Below, piece by piece: positions 12,308 through 25,681 of a stretch of 64,000 bases of DNA. A program made the translations under genes and the position numbers. The notes beneath the pieces were generated by a model that had not been told where the DNA came from, ran no database searches, and saw only the letters and a list, made by a program, of their open reading frames with translations. The stretch is from Luscinia megarhynchos (Eukaryota; Chordata; Aves; Passeriformes; Turdidae): the NCBI GenBank assembly GCA_034336665.1, contig JAPFBE010000013.1, positions 17,711,056 to 17,775,055 of the forward strand. Direction: 5' to 3'. The stretch's first letter is position 1. Every line of letters starts with the position of its first letter.

Positions 12308-12785
12308 TTCCTTTCCTTTCCTTTCCTTTCCTTTCCTTTCCTTTCCTTTCCTTTCCTTTCCTTTCCTTTCCTTTCCTTTCCTTTCCTTTCCTTTCCTTTC
12401 CTTTCCTTTCCTTTCCTTTCCTTTCCTTTCCTTTCCTTTCCTTTCCTTTCCTTTCCTTTCCTTTCCTTTCCTTTCCTTTCCTTTCCTTTCCTTTCCTTTC
12501 CTTTCCTTTCCTTTCCTTTCCTTTCCTTTCCTTTCCTTTCCTTTCCTTTCCTTTCCTTTCCTTTTCCTTTTCCTTTTCCTTTTCCTTTTCCTTTTCCTTT
12601 CCTTTCCTTTCCTTTCCTTTCCTTTCCTTTCCTTTCCTTTCCTTTCCTTTCCTTTCCTTTCCTTTCCTTTCCTTTCCTTTCCTTTCCTTTCCTTTCCTTT
12701 CCTTTCCTTTCCTTTCCTTTCCCTTCCCTGAAACTTCCTTTTTTCCTTTTTTCCTTTTTTCCTTTTTTCCTTTTTTCCTTTTTTT
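12308..12785. repeat. Compound (CCTTT)n polypyrimidine microsatellite
   Basis: The first run, 12308-12729, is 422 nt of uninterrupted pyrimidine. It is (CCTTT)n of roughly 50 units to about 12560, then six CTTTTC hexamers at 12561-12596, then about 25 further pentamers to about 12720, then CCCTTCCCT. After a GAAA break at 12730-12733, a second run to 12785 has about six units of an 8-mer CCTTTTTT. On the minus strand the units read AAAGG, AAAAGG and AAAAAAGG. Because the pentamer and its complement contain no stop codon in any frame, long FPFLS and KGKER frames appear on both strands; they are artefacts. Such mirror-symmetric polypurine/polypyrimidine DNA can form triplex (H-DNA) structures and is prone to length change. 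Assembled length may not equal true length. Confidence 0.98.
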
Positions 12786-13200
12786 AGGGATAAGTTCAAG
12801 AGCAGGCAATAAAGTATGTTCTTTATTACAGAGGCTTATAACTCACTGCAGGTATTGAAAGCAGAGGCAAGCAGGGGTGGCTGAGCCTGCTTTCTTGTAC
12901 TCTTTTTACAAGGGCATGGTAAATTCAGGCATTCAAACTATTTAATCCACTGTCTGGTGTCTGACATTTCAGCAGTGTGTATGAGTAAATGGTATACTGA
13001 CAAAATATGGATTTAACAAGGGTTTATTCCTTAACCAATTGAATTAAAGGTCGATGAGAATGAAGGTAGATTTGTACATTGTTATCCTACCTAAAGCAGT
13101 AGACTATTTTTTATCTAAATATAAGTTGCTTGTGGGATCCTATCTTTTCACTCTTAATACTATCTGGCAGCATATACTACACATTGCAAATGCTCATATT

Positions 13201-13248
13201 AAAAAAACCAACCAACCAAAAAAACCCAAAAAAACCCACAAACCAAAC
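13201..13248. repeat. A/C-rich low-complexity tract
   Basis: A runs alternate with CC or CCC: an AACC-type tetramer run passes into A7CCC units. It is similar in type to the tract at 13914-13987 and, in complement, to the block at 512-738. Confidence 0.85.
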
Positions 13249-13662
13249 TTTTCTGATCAGTTAATTTTTAAATAGTTATTTGTATTTTAGCATTAATTAA
13301 TTTTATACATCCTGTAGGAGAAGTGATGCACAAAGGCTGAGAAAAGTGGGTTTCCTTAGTTCTAAGAATAAATGCAAAAATCATGTACTATTTATTTCAA
13401 CCCCTTAACAGATGCATATAGAGAAGGCAGAGCCAGATTCTTCTCAAAGCACTTCTAGGATGGGAAGTAACAGTTCCAGGTTACAAAGAAGATAACTTCA
13501 ATTAGATGGGGGCAATCACACTGAGGGTGTTTTAAGACTGGAGGAGGTACCTGTGAGCTTGTGGAAATTGTAGTCTCAGAGATATTTCACCCCAGCTGGA
13601 GGAAATTTGCCCCTTCTTTGGGCAGGATGACCTCCAGCAGTCCCTTCCCACCCAAATTATGC

Positions 13663-13686
13663 TATTATTATTATTAAATTATTATT
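13663..13686. repeat. Short (ATT)n microsatellite
   Basis: About eight ATT units with one AAATT interruption. Confidence 0.8.
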
Positions 13687-13913
13687 GGTCTGCCTTGCTT
13701 TACTTCACATTAGGGTAGATTCTTATGTGGATACTTGTAGTGGACTTGGATAAGTATTAAATCTCTCAAGAGAATAGAAACTGTGTGTGGAGTAAACACC
13801 AGCTGCACTAGCATTCTTCTAGGGTTTACTCCATGAACATGCACCTCAAAGAGTTTCAAGTTCATTCAAAAATATAGATATTAAATTTCTGTGACTAAAA
13901 TCTGCTGACCAGC

Positions 13914-13987
13914 CAAACAAAACAAAACAAAACAAAACAAAAAACAAAAAACAACAACAAAAAAAAAAAACCCAAAAAAAAAAAAAA
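13914..13987. repeat. (AAAAC)n and poly-A compound repeat
   Basis: CAAAA units grade into CAAAAA, then CAA units, then a poly-A run broken once by CCC. The layout suggests successive expansion of an A-rich seed. There is no retroposon body upstream that I can recognise. Confidence 0.9.
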
Positions 13988-16900
13988 TCACTTTAGATGT
14001 CATATTCAGAAGGATGTTTCTGTGAAAGCCCAAATCCCCCAATCTTCAAAGCACAACTTTCCAAGGTTAAACACAAATCCAAAGCCTTGCCTGCAGTAGG
14101 GAAGTGTAGAAGGTAACTGCTTAGTGTCAGATTGATGAGAATGCTTTGGTGCATAGAAGGGCTTTCAAACTGATTTTTAGGAGGCATTAAATGGTTGAAG
14201 GTGGAAAAGGTTTAAATATAGGCAAGTTTGAAAGCAACAGAGAAGTGTTTTTATCAGTATAAGTAAATACATTTCTTTACAGGTACTAGTTCATTTAACT
14301 TCACATTAAAATAGACATTCAAATGTTATCTTGGTCAGATATGCAGTAGAAGTAATTTTATATTTTCCACAGCCAAACCACCTCCCATAGTCATGAAATA
14401 TTTAGTTTCCTACCCTGCTAAGTTTCTAGTGACATACATTTTCCTCTGCCCCCTTTGCCAGCTCCCAATCCCTGATCTGTGCCTTCTGATTTTCCATGGG
14501 ATAGATGTTTATAGCACATGACACATTTCTACAGTTTCTCTCTGTCCAGTCACACCACTGTACTCTGTCTTCATTAGTATCCTACCCTGTCTCCCTGTTT
14601 TTCCTCTTCATTTGTCATTGATGTTTTCATTTTTGCTTGTATGGTTTAGGGTCCTTTTTTCTTTCATCCTTCACAAGTGTTTCCATTTTCCTTCTATTGT
14701 GATTAAGATTTCATTTTAATGCAAATTTCATAGCAAAATACTGTTATTCCCAAATGCTACATACACACTTACATTTGAACAAGAAAAAAACACTTCTCAT
14801 CCCTTACCTTTTGTTCCAGGTTTTCCCACCTTGCTATGATGGTTTCTTTCTTCCTGTGGGTTAATCTCTCATTTATTTCTTTGATGCTCTTTTCTTTAAC
14901 AGCACAACTGTTTTCCTTTGATGGTACATTAAACTTTATCAGCATTTAAAGCTTGATTGATTTGTGACTCCTTTTGTCACTACTTTCTTTGAGTACCTTA
15001 TTTATTCCTTTCCACTCTCAGTCTGCTGTTTTATTCCACCACCATTTTTAGGAATAAGCCTCAAAGATAATGCTAAAGGTAACAACTTTTTCTTAGAGGG
15101 CCAAACACAATTATGTCCTTCATATGTGCTAAACATTAAAATTAGAGTCTGGGATGCCACTAATTTGAACTTTGATTATGCAAACAAAGAGAAGGTGGTA
15201 AAGACTGCAATTTAGGGCTGCTTAACAGTATGAAGGCAGAAGTCCTGCTTTCCTTTTCTGTTAGCCAGGCCATAATTGAAATTCAGTAGAACAGTACAGG
15301 TCTTCTTTCTAATGGAGTCTATAGGTCTGTAGTCAATTCATGGAAAAATTATGTTTGTGACCTTTCATTCTGGCATGAACAGCCACCAAACTCCTTTTTC
15401 CATGAGGTACTGTCAAACATGGATGTTTTATCAACTTAACTCTGAAAACTGGAAACCAGAAGCTCTGGAATTTAAATATCACCTGATAAATATTAAGACT
15501 GATAAAAGTATAGGTTTGCTTATTTTACCACAGCTTATGACCTGACTTTGCATGTCCTGAAGTATATGATTGCAAATAGGAAGCAAATGAAGTTACAAGA
15601 AATACAAAAACTGGTTTCTAAAGAAGGAAGAAGGTATGGAAGATTTAAAGTAATAGTTCTGCTCTTGATAGTAATTGCTCCAGGCCTAACAATTCCTCAC
15701 AGACAATTCAATTAAATGCTGACAGAAACACAAATAGAGCTCACACGGTCTTCTAGTTCTGGCAGCGTTGCACTGATGTCATCTTGTCTGGAAATAACTG
15801 TGAAAGGGTGTTCTTTCTGAACACATAACTACTAAATAACATAGGGGTGTCCAAAGCAATTAGAAAAACAATGACCCTGTGTTCCAAAACTTGTGTTTCC
15901 CCGTCTCCAGAAGTGACCTTGTTGTACCTGGCAATCTCATACTGGATAAAATATATCTTTGCATTCCAAACACTTGATGGGTTTTGCATGTCTCCCTTTT
16001 GGGTTTATGCTGGCATTCCTGAAGAGTTTCTGATGGCAACTGAAACAGAATATGCTTCTGGTTGTGCTGAAATTAGCAGCAATGAATCACCTGCACTGAT
16101 TTTTTTCAGTGCATAATTAGTTTATTTGTTCTAATCCCCTGTTGTTGCACAGATATTTGCCTTTCTGAATCTAATAATTTCAACGAATATCATTCTGTTA
16201 CTACTTGTCTTTCCTAACTTAATGATAGGGTATAGTGTTACATATATACATGTAAAAATATCAAGCACACTTTTGAGATGCCAGTGTTTTTGATGGTAAC
16301 AATTGTTTGTGAGGCAAGGCAAAACAACATTGCAGAGACACACAAAATATCACATAAAAAGATTAAGCATTATAATTTATAATAAATTGACGCAGCATGA
16401 AATTTGAGCTGGTTTGAAGTTTGTGGTAAAAAAATTCCAAAGCAACAATACCTATAATTATTTTTATAATAAGACAGGCTGAAAACTTATAAACTACACT
16501 AGGATAGGGGAAAACTTGAAAATATTTCTTCAAATATTAATAGCAAGGAACTCAAGGAAAAACTTCAATCATCTCAAAACAGAGCCTTATAAAGTGAGGT
16601 TAAGCTCAAAAAAAATCAAAAGCTGTTACCATATGGAAGTGCCCACTTAAGGCTGTCAGTGCTACTGTTGCAGAAGAGCATTCAGTGACCTGATGATGCA
16701 ATTAATGCACGGTGGTGTTTATAGTCTCAGACTAGGAAAATGTGCCTTTCAGATGCTCACTAAGAGTATTTGCAGGTGCACAGCAGCCCCACTGAGCAAA
16801 ACCCCTGTGTGGGCAGGGGGGATGCTCATGGCCCCCTGCACTGTGTAAAACAGCCAGCAGCTGTTTCTGAGGGGGTTAAGCACCTCTACTCAGAGTCCTT

Positions 16901-17637
16901 AAAATGTTTTAAAACACCAGAAATCCAGGTCTGCATCTTATCTGGTGCCAAACAGGTTACTGCCCATGGTCTGTTTGTGACTGATGACAAATGCACAGAA
17001 ATAAAGGAACTTTGGCCTATCAAAACCATTTTGCTGTTTTCTGCTGGTGTCATAAATTTTCATATGAATACCCCTGTCGAAGCATTACCACGAGATCCTG
17101 CAGTACCACAAGAATGCTTAATGAAACAAATCCCAGCAAATGCTGGCCATAAAAACAACTTGCACAATAACCCACAATTCAAGCAAGCAAAAATAGTGGT
17201 ATCATAATGGTTTAATTTCAGTCTAAGCTTCACTAAAATTTCTTTATGTGCTTTGCTGTCCAGCCATTTCTTGGATGACTTTGATGAGAAATCTGTCCTT
17301 GCATCAACCCTTTCTCATTACCTGAAGCTTTTTTTAGGCTCTTTCACAACTAAGACTGTATCTAGCTATGTTTACCCTTCTCAATGTTTCACTTGCTTAA
17401 AAAAAAAAAAAAAAAGTACTAGCAATCCAAGCTGGTTTTATTTTTGTATCTCTCAGCAAGTTCTAATAAAGTAAATTGAGCAATATTCTCAGTTTATTGT
17501 ATTGATAAACAGACTGTAAAGTGTTTTATGATATGGTACTTCTCATATGAAAGACACTAGACTAACATAAATTGCAATTGTAACTGTAAAGTACTAAAAT
17601 ATATTTTCCCTCCAGGGCTCTCTAGTATATTTGGCTG

Positions 17638-17661
17638 AAAAAAATAAAATAAAATAAAATA
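17638..17661. repeat. (AAAAT)n microsatellite
   Basis: Four to five AAAAT units follow the sequence GGCTG. Confidence 0.85.
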
Positions 17662-20600
17662 GACTTGTTTATTGTGTATATTTTTTGTAGTGTAATTAAA
17701 TGTCTCTATGGTTTCCACTCAGAAACAAAGTCCTATTTCCCTGCTCAAAGCAGTCTAAAGGCCTACAAATAACTTTACAGAGCTGCATCCTTTGAAACTG
17801 GAGCACTTTCTTTTACACTCTCTCCAAACTGTCTCCAGAGCAGTGGATATCTCAACACTTTCAGCCCAGCCATTTCCAGGCCATGCTACTAGCCATTATT
17901 GGAAATAAACCCATCAAATTCCTGAGGCAATCTTTCCTATATTCCCAGTGATAAACTCAATATAATGTGATTAACTGTCTATAATCTGGAGTGATGCAAA
18001 ATTTCTATTCTCCACCTATACTGGTTTCTAGTAGATTTGTTGTGGTGATTACCTTGGATCTCATTCAGACTGAGTATCAAAGAAGAAGGTATGGTCCCAT
18101 CCAGGAATGGGACTGGTCAGTGACTCCTGTACCCTCAGGGATGAACAGCAGCCACCAGACCCCACCCCACCGTGGTGGCCCTCCAGACTGGTCCAGTGCC
18201 ACTCCAGCCAGTGATCCCAGATCACTGCAGCCCTGCAGCATCCACAGTGAAGCTGAGGACAAACCCTCCTCAGTGGCTTTATTGGAGCATCACAGAAATT
18301 TGCAGGGATGTGATAATGTAGCTACACACTCCAGACAGGTCTCACTTTGCACAGAGCATTTTGAAGCCCAGCTCTTCAAAGACACCAGGGCCTACTCTGA
18401 TCCTTCTTACAGTGTTCACCAGCAGTGAAATTACTGAAGTGCCTGGAACTGCTGCAGGGTGGTGAGAACAAACAGTGTGGATCAGAGCAGTATCCTGAAC
18501 CATGGGTAGTTGTCTTTGTTCAGTAAATACAACCCCTCCAGTATGTCCTTGCTTTAACACCACTTCTCACCCAGACCTCCCATTAAGAAGCAAGTGCTAA
18601 TGGAGCTATTGTAGTGCTTTTTCAGACAAAAGGCAGCAGTTGAAATAATGGATAACTGGGGAATGAACACTCACAGAAAAGTCAGAGGACAGGTAATGGA
18701 TTTTTGAAATAAAGGTGGAGGTGAGATACTTAAAAAAAAACCCCTTCCTTCTCTCATTTTGTCTTCCTTTAAAAATGCTGATAAATCCATTAGCTGTTTT
18801 AAGGTTTAGAGCAGCTGCATAATGAATCTGCCTTACATACATAAATACACAAGAAAGTGCAAATTCGACATTGCACTTCAACAGCTTGTGCTCCACTCTA
18901 AATGAGATGGAGAATTATACAAGCACAAAACCACTCCCTAGAGTAGCTGAATGGAGCTGCTGGAATAAAGGCTGAAACAGTCACTGTTAACTCCTGACAC
19001 ATGTTTAAGCACACAATGTTAAGCCCTTCTCCTGACATAGGCTTTCATAAACTTTGATTATCCTTACAGAAAATTTCAGATGGGATTTCTCTCAGTTTCA
19101 ACTCAACAACTTGCCAAAAAAAGGGGAAAAGTACCTTCCCAGTCACATATGACAGAGCAGCTTGCTTTACTGTGGCTCTTTCTAGATCATAAAACTCTCT
19201 ATTATAATTCAGGACTAATTTAGATGTTTGGAACAGTAGTGTTCCTAAATCTTCTTGAGCAGTGGTGTATCTTGAATCTGATTATGCCTTTCTAATTTGA
19301 AAACTGTACTGCACCATGTGCATTCTCCAGTTCTGGCTCTTTCCTAAGCTGTTCTTAATGTCCTTCAAAGATGCATTTTTCTTTTTCAATGAACATCTTA
19401 ACACGTGAAAACCTCATTGCTGAATATAGCATAAGGCAAATATTTGGCATTGCTTCATTAAGTCATTTTTCAATCAGAGAATCATCCTTCATGGCTTGTT
19501 TGCTCATGAGGTAGAATTTGTCCTACATCTGTATCTCTTTGTACTCATCATTACACTATATTTGCTCAAAATATTCAATATTCTTCTATCCTAGACTTTC
19601 TGGAAAGACTATGTATTATGATGAAGCAAAACTGATAAGAACACAGAATTTAAGGCTTGCACAGCTGATCCTGGAATAGCAGTAGTAATAATAGCAGTAC
19701 AGAATGCTTTTCTCACCCAAACCCTGGGGAATGTTTGAAGAGGAAGAAAAGAAAGAAAAGCACAACACAAGCAAGCACATATCACAAAAGTGTGCAAAAT
19801 CTCAGGCAAGGATAGAATTCAGTCTTAATTCGTATGTAACTGGTCCAAGCTGTAAGTTGGGCCACAGTAAATGTGCCAGATGTTGTGTTGCCTTTGCTGA
19901 CAATCCAACATTTGACAAGCAGCCCTCTCACCACTAGCCTGAAGGGAGGAGGAGCAGGTACCTGAGGTGACACACTTCTTCAGCATTCTAGCAGTGTGTG
20001 CTCCTGGTTTTGCACCCTGCAGAACCCCAGTGAGGAGGAAAAGAAGGGAGATCCCCAGAGAAGCCCTTCTCTTTTCATCCCAATAGACACAGCTAGAGAA
20101 GACTCAAAGGAGAAGTGATACCCTGTCACAGCATGTTTTTGTAGTAACCCTGGTATGATCAGGATTCATCCACTTCCTTAATAAATTAAGGTGGTACTAT
20201 CTTGCATTGACATCCCCAAATAACTTATTTTTTTAGAATTTTCCCTCTAAGATTTCTTGATAAATCTGTTGGCTAATGTATACAAAACCAATCTGACCCC
20301 TGAAGTGTCCAGACCACAGATCACTGTCTTTAACAATGCACATCCTTCCTGTTGTGTGTGCTCCTGTTTCTCTGAGATTTGCACTGAGTGGTTTTGATGT
20401 TTCTCCTCTGCAGTCACGACAGAGGATGCATCAAACTTTAGCTTAAGCATCCTGCACCTGGGAAGCAGACACACATCCTCAGTGAAGACCTTATGTACAC
20501 TTTCAGAGATGACCTGTCTCCAGCCACCATTTCATCAGCTGAAGCATGACACAGTCCAAAAGCAGGCAGCTACATAGTCTATACCAAGCTGAAGGAACAT

Positions 20601-22488
20601 GTGGTTCCTGTGCACACAGCAGAACTAAAAAAAAAACAGGACTGCCCTCTGTGTAGATTCCCAGGTGTCAAACAAAGGATGTATCTTTTTTAGTTGTCTC
20701 CTCAGAGAGGCACTTTCTTCTTTTCTTGGACCCTATTTGCACAGAACTTAGAAAATGCTCCAAGGTCTTTTCTCATCTGTGAAACTGAACTGAATTTTGC
20801 CATTGTTTGGCAGGTTGCATGGCAGAGAAAAGAAGAGGACAAAAGTACAGCTGAGTGTGCTCTTTCCTTTACAAGACCAGACTAAAAATCCTGATAGCTG
20901 GGGAGAGGTGGAGTGAAAGTGACACACATGACAGGTGAGAAACATCAGAAAACAGAAAGAAAACATCAGGACAAAACAAAGAGGAACCAAGAAGCCAGCA
21001 AACTACCCAAGCACCAAATAAATATTGAGAATATTTTTAGTCCTTTACCTCCAAATTCCACTTGACAGTATAAACTTGAGCAATCAATGTTTCTACAGGT
21101 TAACACAAAAATACAAATATAGCCTTTTTCCCTCAAAATATAAATAATGTACTCATGTCTGAGAAAATAAAGAATTATGAATCAGAAAATAAGGGATCAC
21201 ATGCCTTCATTTAGTGACTTGATTGGTAAGTATTGCTCAGTATGAATCAATCTAAATTTATCCCAAATTTATATAGTTGTATGACAATATTTCTTGCATG
21301 GTTGCTGGAGCTTCCAGGCAAAAGATGTGAACAGCAGAGACTGATCATCTACAGAAGGAAGTTGAAAAGAAATTCCAAATGAAGACTCTGTTCCAGATCA
21401 CAGCTGATGGCTTCTCTTTTCCTGCCTTGGCCTGGCCCTTGCAAGAAGAGAGGGTTATGCTTTAGCTGAGGTTAGTGAACAGCTGCTGGGAGAAGTGGCC
21501 TGAGGGGCATGAGTAAAAATTCCCACAGGCAAATTCTCCAGTGAGACTTTAGGTGCTACCACAGAACCTTGTATCTGCAGTGTCTGGACTCCAGATTGAC
21601 AAATTCTTTGTACATGCTGCTATTCTGGTGCCTTCAGTGGGAAACTACTGAAAGATGAAGTTAGGACTGTGTTCCAGTGTTATACCCATAGCTGGGTTTG
21701 GGGGCAGATTAAGTCAATACAAAGAGCTGTACAGAGCAAGTTTTTCCTTTGTTTCACAAATGAAGGTATCTGTTAGAGCTGATCAGAGTGCAAACACCAC
21801 AAACTCAATGGGACTCTTAACTTGAGGTTTCAGACACAAAGATGACTTATGGCAGAAAGATGGGTTTTTTTCGATGTGTCTTGTTGACAGAGGAGTTAAG
21901 CTTTTGACCTGGTGTTCTAAGCTCATGTTGGAGGTGTTGTGTACCATGATATTTTAAGAGCAGGGCTAAGTAGCAGACTTGTTTGTCTTCCTTGGACGTT
22001 TCTTTGTTATCCTCTGGGTCAAAGACTCTCCCTGGCAAAAGAGGAGAGAGGTTGTCTGGTTCTAGAAGAGCAACCACAGCTCCAGCTGTAAAGTGAGGAA
22101 GCATGACTGAAGGAAGAGACTAGCCTGTTGCACAGTTTCAAAACTATTTACAGCTGAAGAGATATATTTGCAATTAAGTTTTAAGAACAGAATGAGCCTT
22201 GAATGTAGACTGGAAAAACAAAACTCTTTATCCAGGTCCAGGGCAACCCTGGAAGAGGTTGTGAATTGGAGCCAAAGCCCTCACAGGAACATTGCCTATC
22301 CCTGGAAACAGAAGAAACTTGTATTGTACATTTAAGGGGCAGAAGAAGCAGGGAATCTAAATCCTGTGTGAAATATCATGGTTTTTAACTCTTTGCAATG
22401 AAAATACCTTTAGTGGATCTATTTTTCCTTTTAATGTCAAGTTTCTGGTTGTCTAAAGACCAATTTTAGTCTCTACACCAGTGAAACT

Positions 22489-22537
22489 GGAGAATGCTAA
22501 GTTTGGAGAATGCTAAGAAATGGAGAATGTTAAGTTT
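22489..22537 (+). repeat. Three-copy 16-17 bp tandem repeat
   Basis: Three adjacent units begin GGAGAATGCTAAG, GGAGAATGCTAAG and GGAGAATGTTAAG. The third has one substitution, and the middle unit has AAAT in place of TTT before the next copy. This is a minimal local minisatellite. Confidence 0.85.
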
Positions 22538-23985
22538 GCTGTCCCACCTGTTCATTCCAGGTAATGCAGTAGGCCAGTATGAAATGACATTACTATTATT
22601 TTTTAAAGAACACAGTCAACATGATTCAGTGGAGTTATTTTCATGGTAGCTACAGGAAAAGACAGGATCAAATGCAACTGAACAGCTTCTGAAATAGATA
22701 CTTCCATGTAATTACAAGCTTTATGTTCACTCACTGGTTTTAATGCTATTGCACAAGTATGATTAGGATTCATGTCCTGCAGGTGTCCCATATTTACTCC
22801 CTGCCTGCCTCTTAGTGCCTTGAGAATAAAGTATGCTGCCTGTCACAGACCTAATTGGGGGAAGCCCAACAGAAATTAAAAGAGGAGAAAAAGCTGTAGG
22901 AGACAAAAAGCTGTGGTAGACACACTGATCTATCCAGCCATTTCCTCTCTTGCTCTGCTTCTCAGGTGTCTTTGGGTTGGCTTCCTGCTGAGCAGTGGAA
23001 AGGATAAACTGGACTAAGGTAAATGTCCTCTCAGAAGGACACTGGTAGTTCTCTTCATTTAGACCAAACTGAACCTTCCCCACTCTTGCCAGGCCTCTGC
23101 TTCTGAGTCAGTACCCAACTCTTAAAATCTCCCTGCAGTAAACCAAAGAGTTTGTATAAAACTTTCTCAGAGTTGGTATAAAATTGAGGAGACAAATTTT
23201 CCCTTCAGCAGTTCCAAGCCATTAGACTTTTCACATTACTCACCTGTCTAATCATCCAACCCTTCATCTCTGGGGAGTTCAAAATAATGCCCAAATCACA
23301 AGTAATGAAAATTGAGTTCCTAATCTCACATCTTGCCAGCCATCCCTCAAAACAGATGATGCTGCCCTTATGATCCTGATAAAAAATAAAAGCAGGTTCT
23401 CCCAAACTTATCTTCCTTCCTTTGATCACCTCCACATCAAGCTGAGAAGACAGAATTAAGGATTGTACAAAGGTAGAGTTAATGGAGATAAAACTACACA
23501 CAGCTGGAGCATGTTCTCATTCTCCAAACCTTTAAGCACACCAGTTATCATGTAATGTAAAAATAAATAATGCATATTAAGGGTATTGACCTGAATCCTA
23601 ATCACATTTCAGAACAGTACCAAGACCAGATGAAGCATAAAGCTCACTATTACAAACCAGACCTCAATCTGCTTTCGATGAGTCACATTTTTATAAGCAG
23701 TGTGACAATACCTTCAATACCTTTGATTATGCAAACTGAGGAGAGGCACTTGGTAACAAAGAAAGTCCTCACAAAGTCCATTCTTATTTCAACAACAAAA
23801 TGAAGGCTGTACATCTACAAATTCTATCTTGAGTTTTCAGAATTCAAAACTTAACCAAGCAGGCAAGTATCACTATATGCAATATAATTGGAAAAATGTA
23901 TTCCTAATTTTTTTAATAATTGACTGGTCCACAAATTGTAATCTCTCTCTTCCAATATTATGGAAGTTCTACAGCTGATGAATAT

Positions 23986-24001
23986 TATATATATATATAT
24001 A
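23986..24001. repeat. (TA)n microsatellite
   Basis: Eight TA units, bordered by AATAT and GTATTATTAG. Confidence 0.85.
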
Positions 24002-25660
24002 GTATTATTAGTTCTTTAGTGTTACAAAATACTATGGAGCACAGAGGTTTGAAGTTCTGATTTACTGTTTGAAACATGACAGAGTAAGTCACTTTAACTT
24101 TTTTGTCAAAATTTCATACTTGGAAATCTCAGTTCATCTAGCTCACCACTGCAAAATTTTCACTCTTATTCTCCACCTGCCTATTTCCAAAGGATTCTGT
24201 TCACACAAATTTTTTTGCATGAAAGGACAGGAAGAATCAGGAGAAGGAAAAATGCCAGCAGAGTATTATCTCCTTGTACATATACTTGTGCTTTCTGACT
24301 GCCAATAAGAAGCCCTATTATACCTTGCTTTTGTCTACTGTGTTGTCCCTTACCATTCCAAGGCAAGAAGAAGGGAGAAGGATAGCTTTGCTCGTTGCCT
24401 TTTCATAATTGCAAAGTCTTTAAAGTCACTCCTTTCAGATAAATATAGGTAGACAATGGCTAGCATTCAGTGAAACTGATGAATACTGCACTGAATGCAA
24501 AATGTATATAGAGCAACAAAGAGAAAAATGTGGTACTTCACACTGAAGGCTTCACATGCCTTCAGGGCTTTTGTGTTACTTTCTCTTCCTCGCTGAATAT
24601 ACATAACTTCACAAAGTTCTTTTCAAAGAACTGCCAAAGAGGTAATTCACATTTTTATGGTGGGAGAGAACAAAATGTTTAATTCTAGTGTTAAATGTAT
24701 TCACTCCTGACCCTGGCACCCACCCTTCTCTTTAAATACATGATTTTTTTGAGAATATATGTTTTGATTTGAACTGCTGTGTTTTGCTTTATTTGAGCTT
24801 AAACTGATTATTGACGTTGCTAGCCACACATGAAAACAGAGAGGGAGAAAACAACCCATCCTACACCTCTTAAGGTTTTGTCTCACTGGATTTGACAGGA
24901 AGGCTCTTTGTAGTTAATACCATTATTTTTCTTTTCCAAGACCAGACCTTTAATTGCACCCATAATTTCTCTTATCAACACATCTGTATCCAACTGTGCT
25001 AACACTTTACTCACCTTCAACGTTTTTTTGTTTGTTTTGTGAACATTTCTTTGTGGTTCTAAACAACATAAATTTGGTTTCCTCATCAAGAAGCTCATTT
25101 AGCTGCAGCTTGATTGCAAGTAATTTGCTGTAAATGTCTCCTGTCTTTTAATTGTTTGTGCCTTTTTCTAATCTATAAACTGTAACTTCAGGCAGGTCAT
25201 TTCTGTCTCACCATTTCCTCTTTGGAAAGGCATACCTAATAACTCACCTCATATCCTGTGGCTTTAGGCATCTGAAATCATATGAACAGAAGGGATAGAC
25301 CATTGATTCAACTCCAAGTTCATTTGGAAAAAAAACCCTCCATAAAATCTCCTTTTTAAGAAATAGGAAAATAAAACTCCATCCATGAAATTTAGCTTGG
25401 TGGAAAATAAATATGCATCAAGCATTGGTACAGAACTGACTCCCTGTTCTGTTTCCACAGAGTTTCCTTGTGACCTCCAAGAGACCTGAAATTCTAAGTG
25501 CCAATTTGGGTACTGCTACAATCCTTGAGTTAATCAGAGTCCAATGAATTTTATTATCACAGTTCTGCATTGGCACCATTTCCCCTACTGGAGACAGAAT
25601 TCATGATCTCATTAGAGTCTCTGGTCTAAGTCAAGCCAATGCATAAGGCAGTTTTGCCTA

Positions 25661-25681
25661 TTTTTTTTTTTTTTTTTTTTT
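25661..25681. repeat. Poly-T run of 21
   Basis: An uninterrupted T run of 21 bases. It could be the complement of a retroposon tail, but no element body is recognisable on either side. Confidence 0.85.

Noticed and set aside
12162..12858. Long frames of FPFLS and KGKER repeats on both strands
   Set aside because: They are translations of the (CCTTT)n array, which has no stop codon in any frame.
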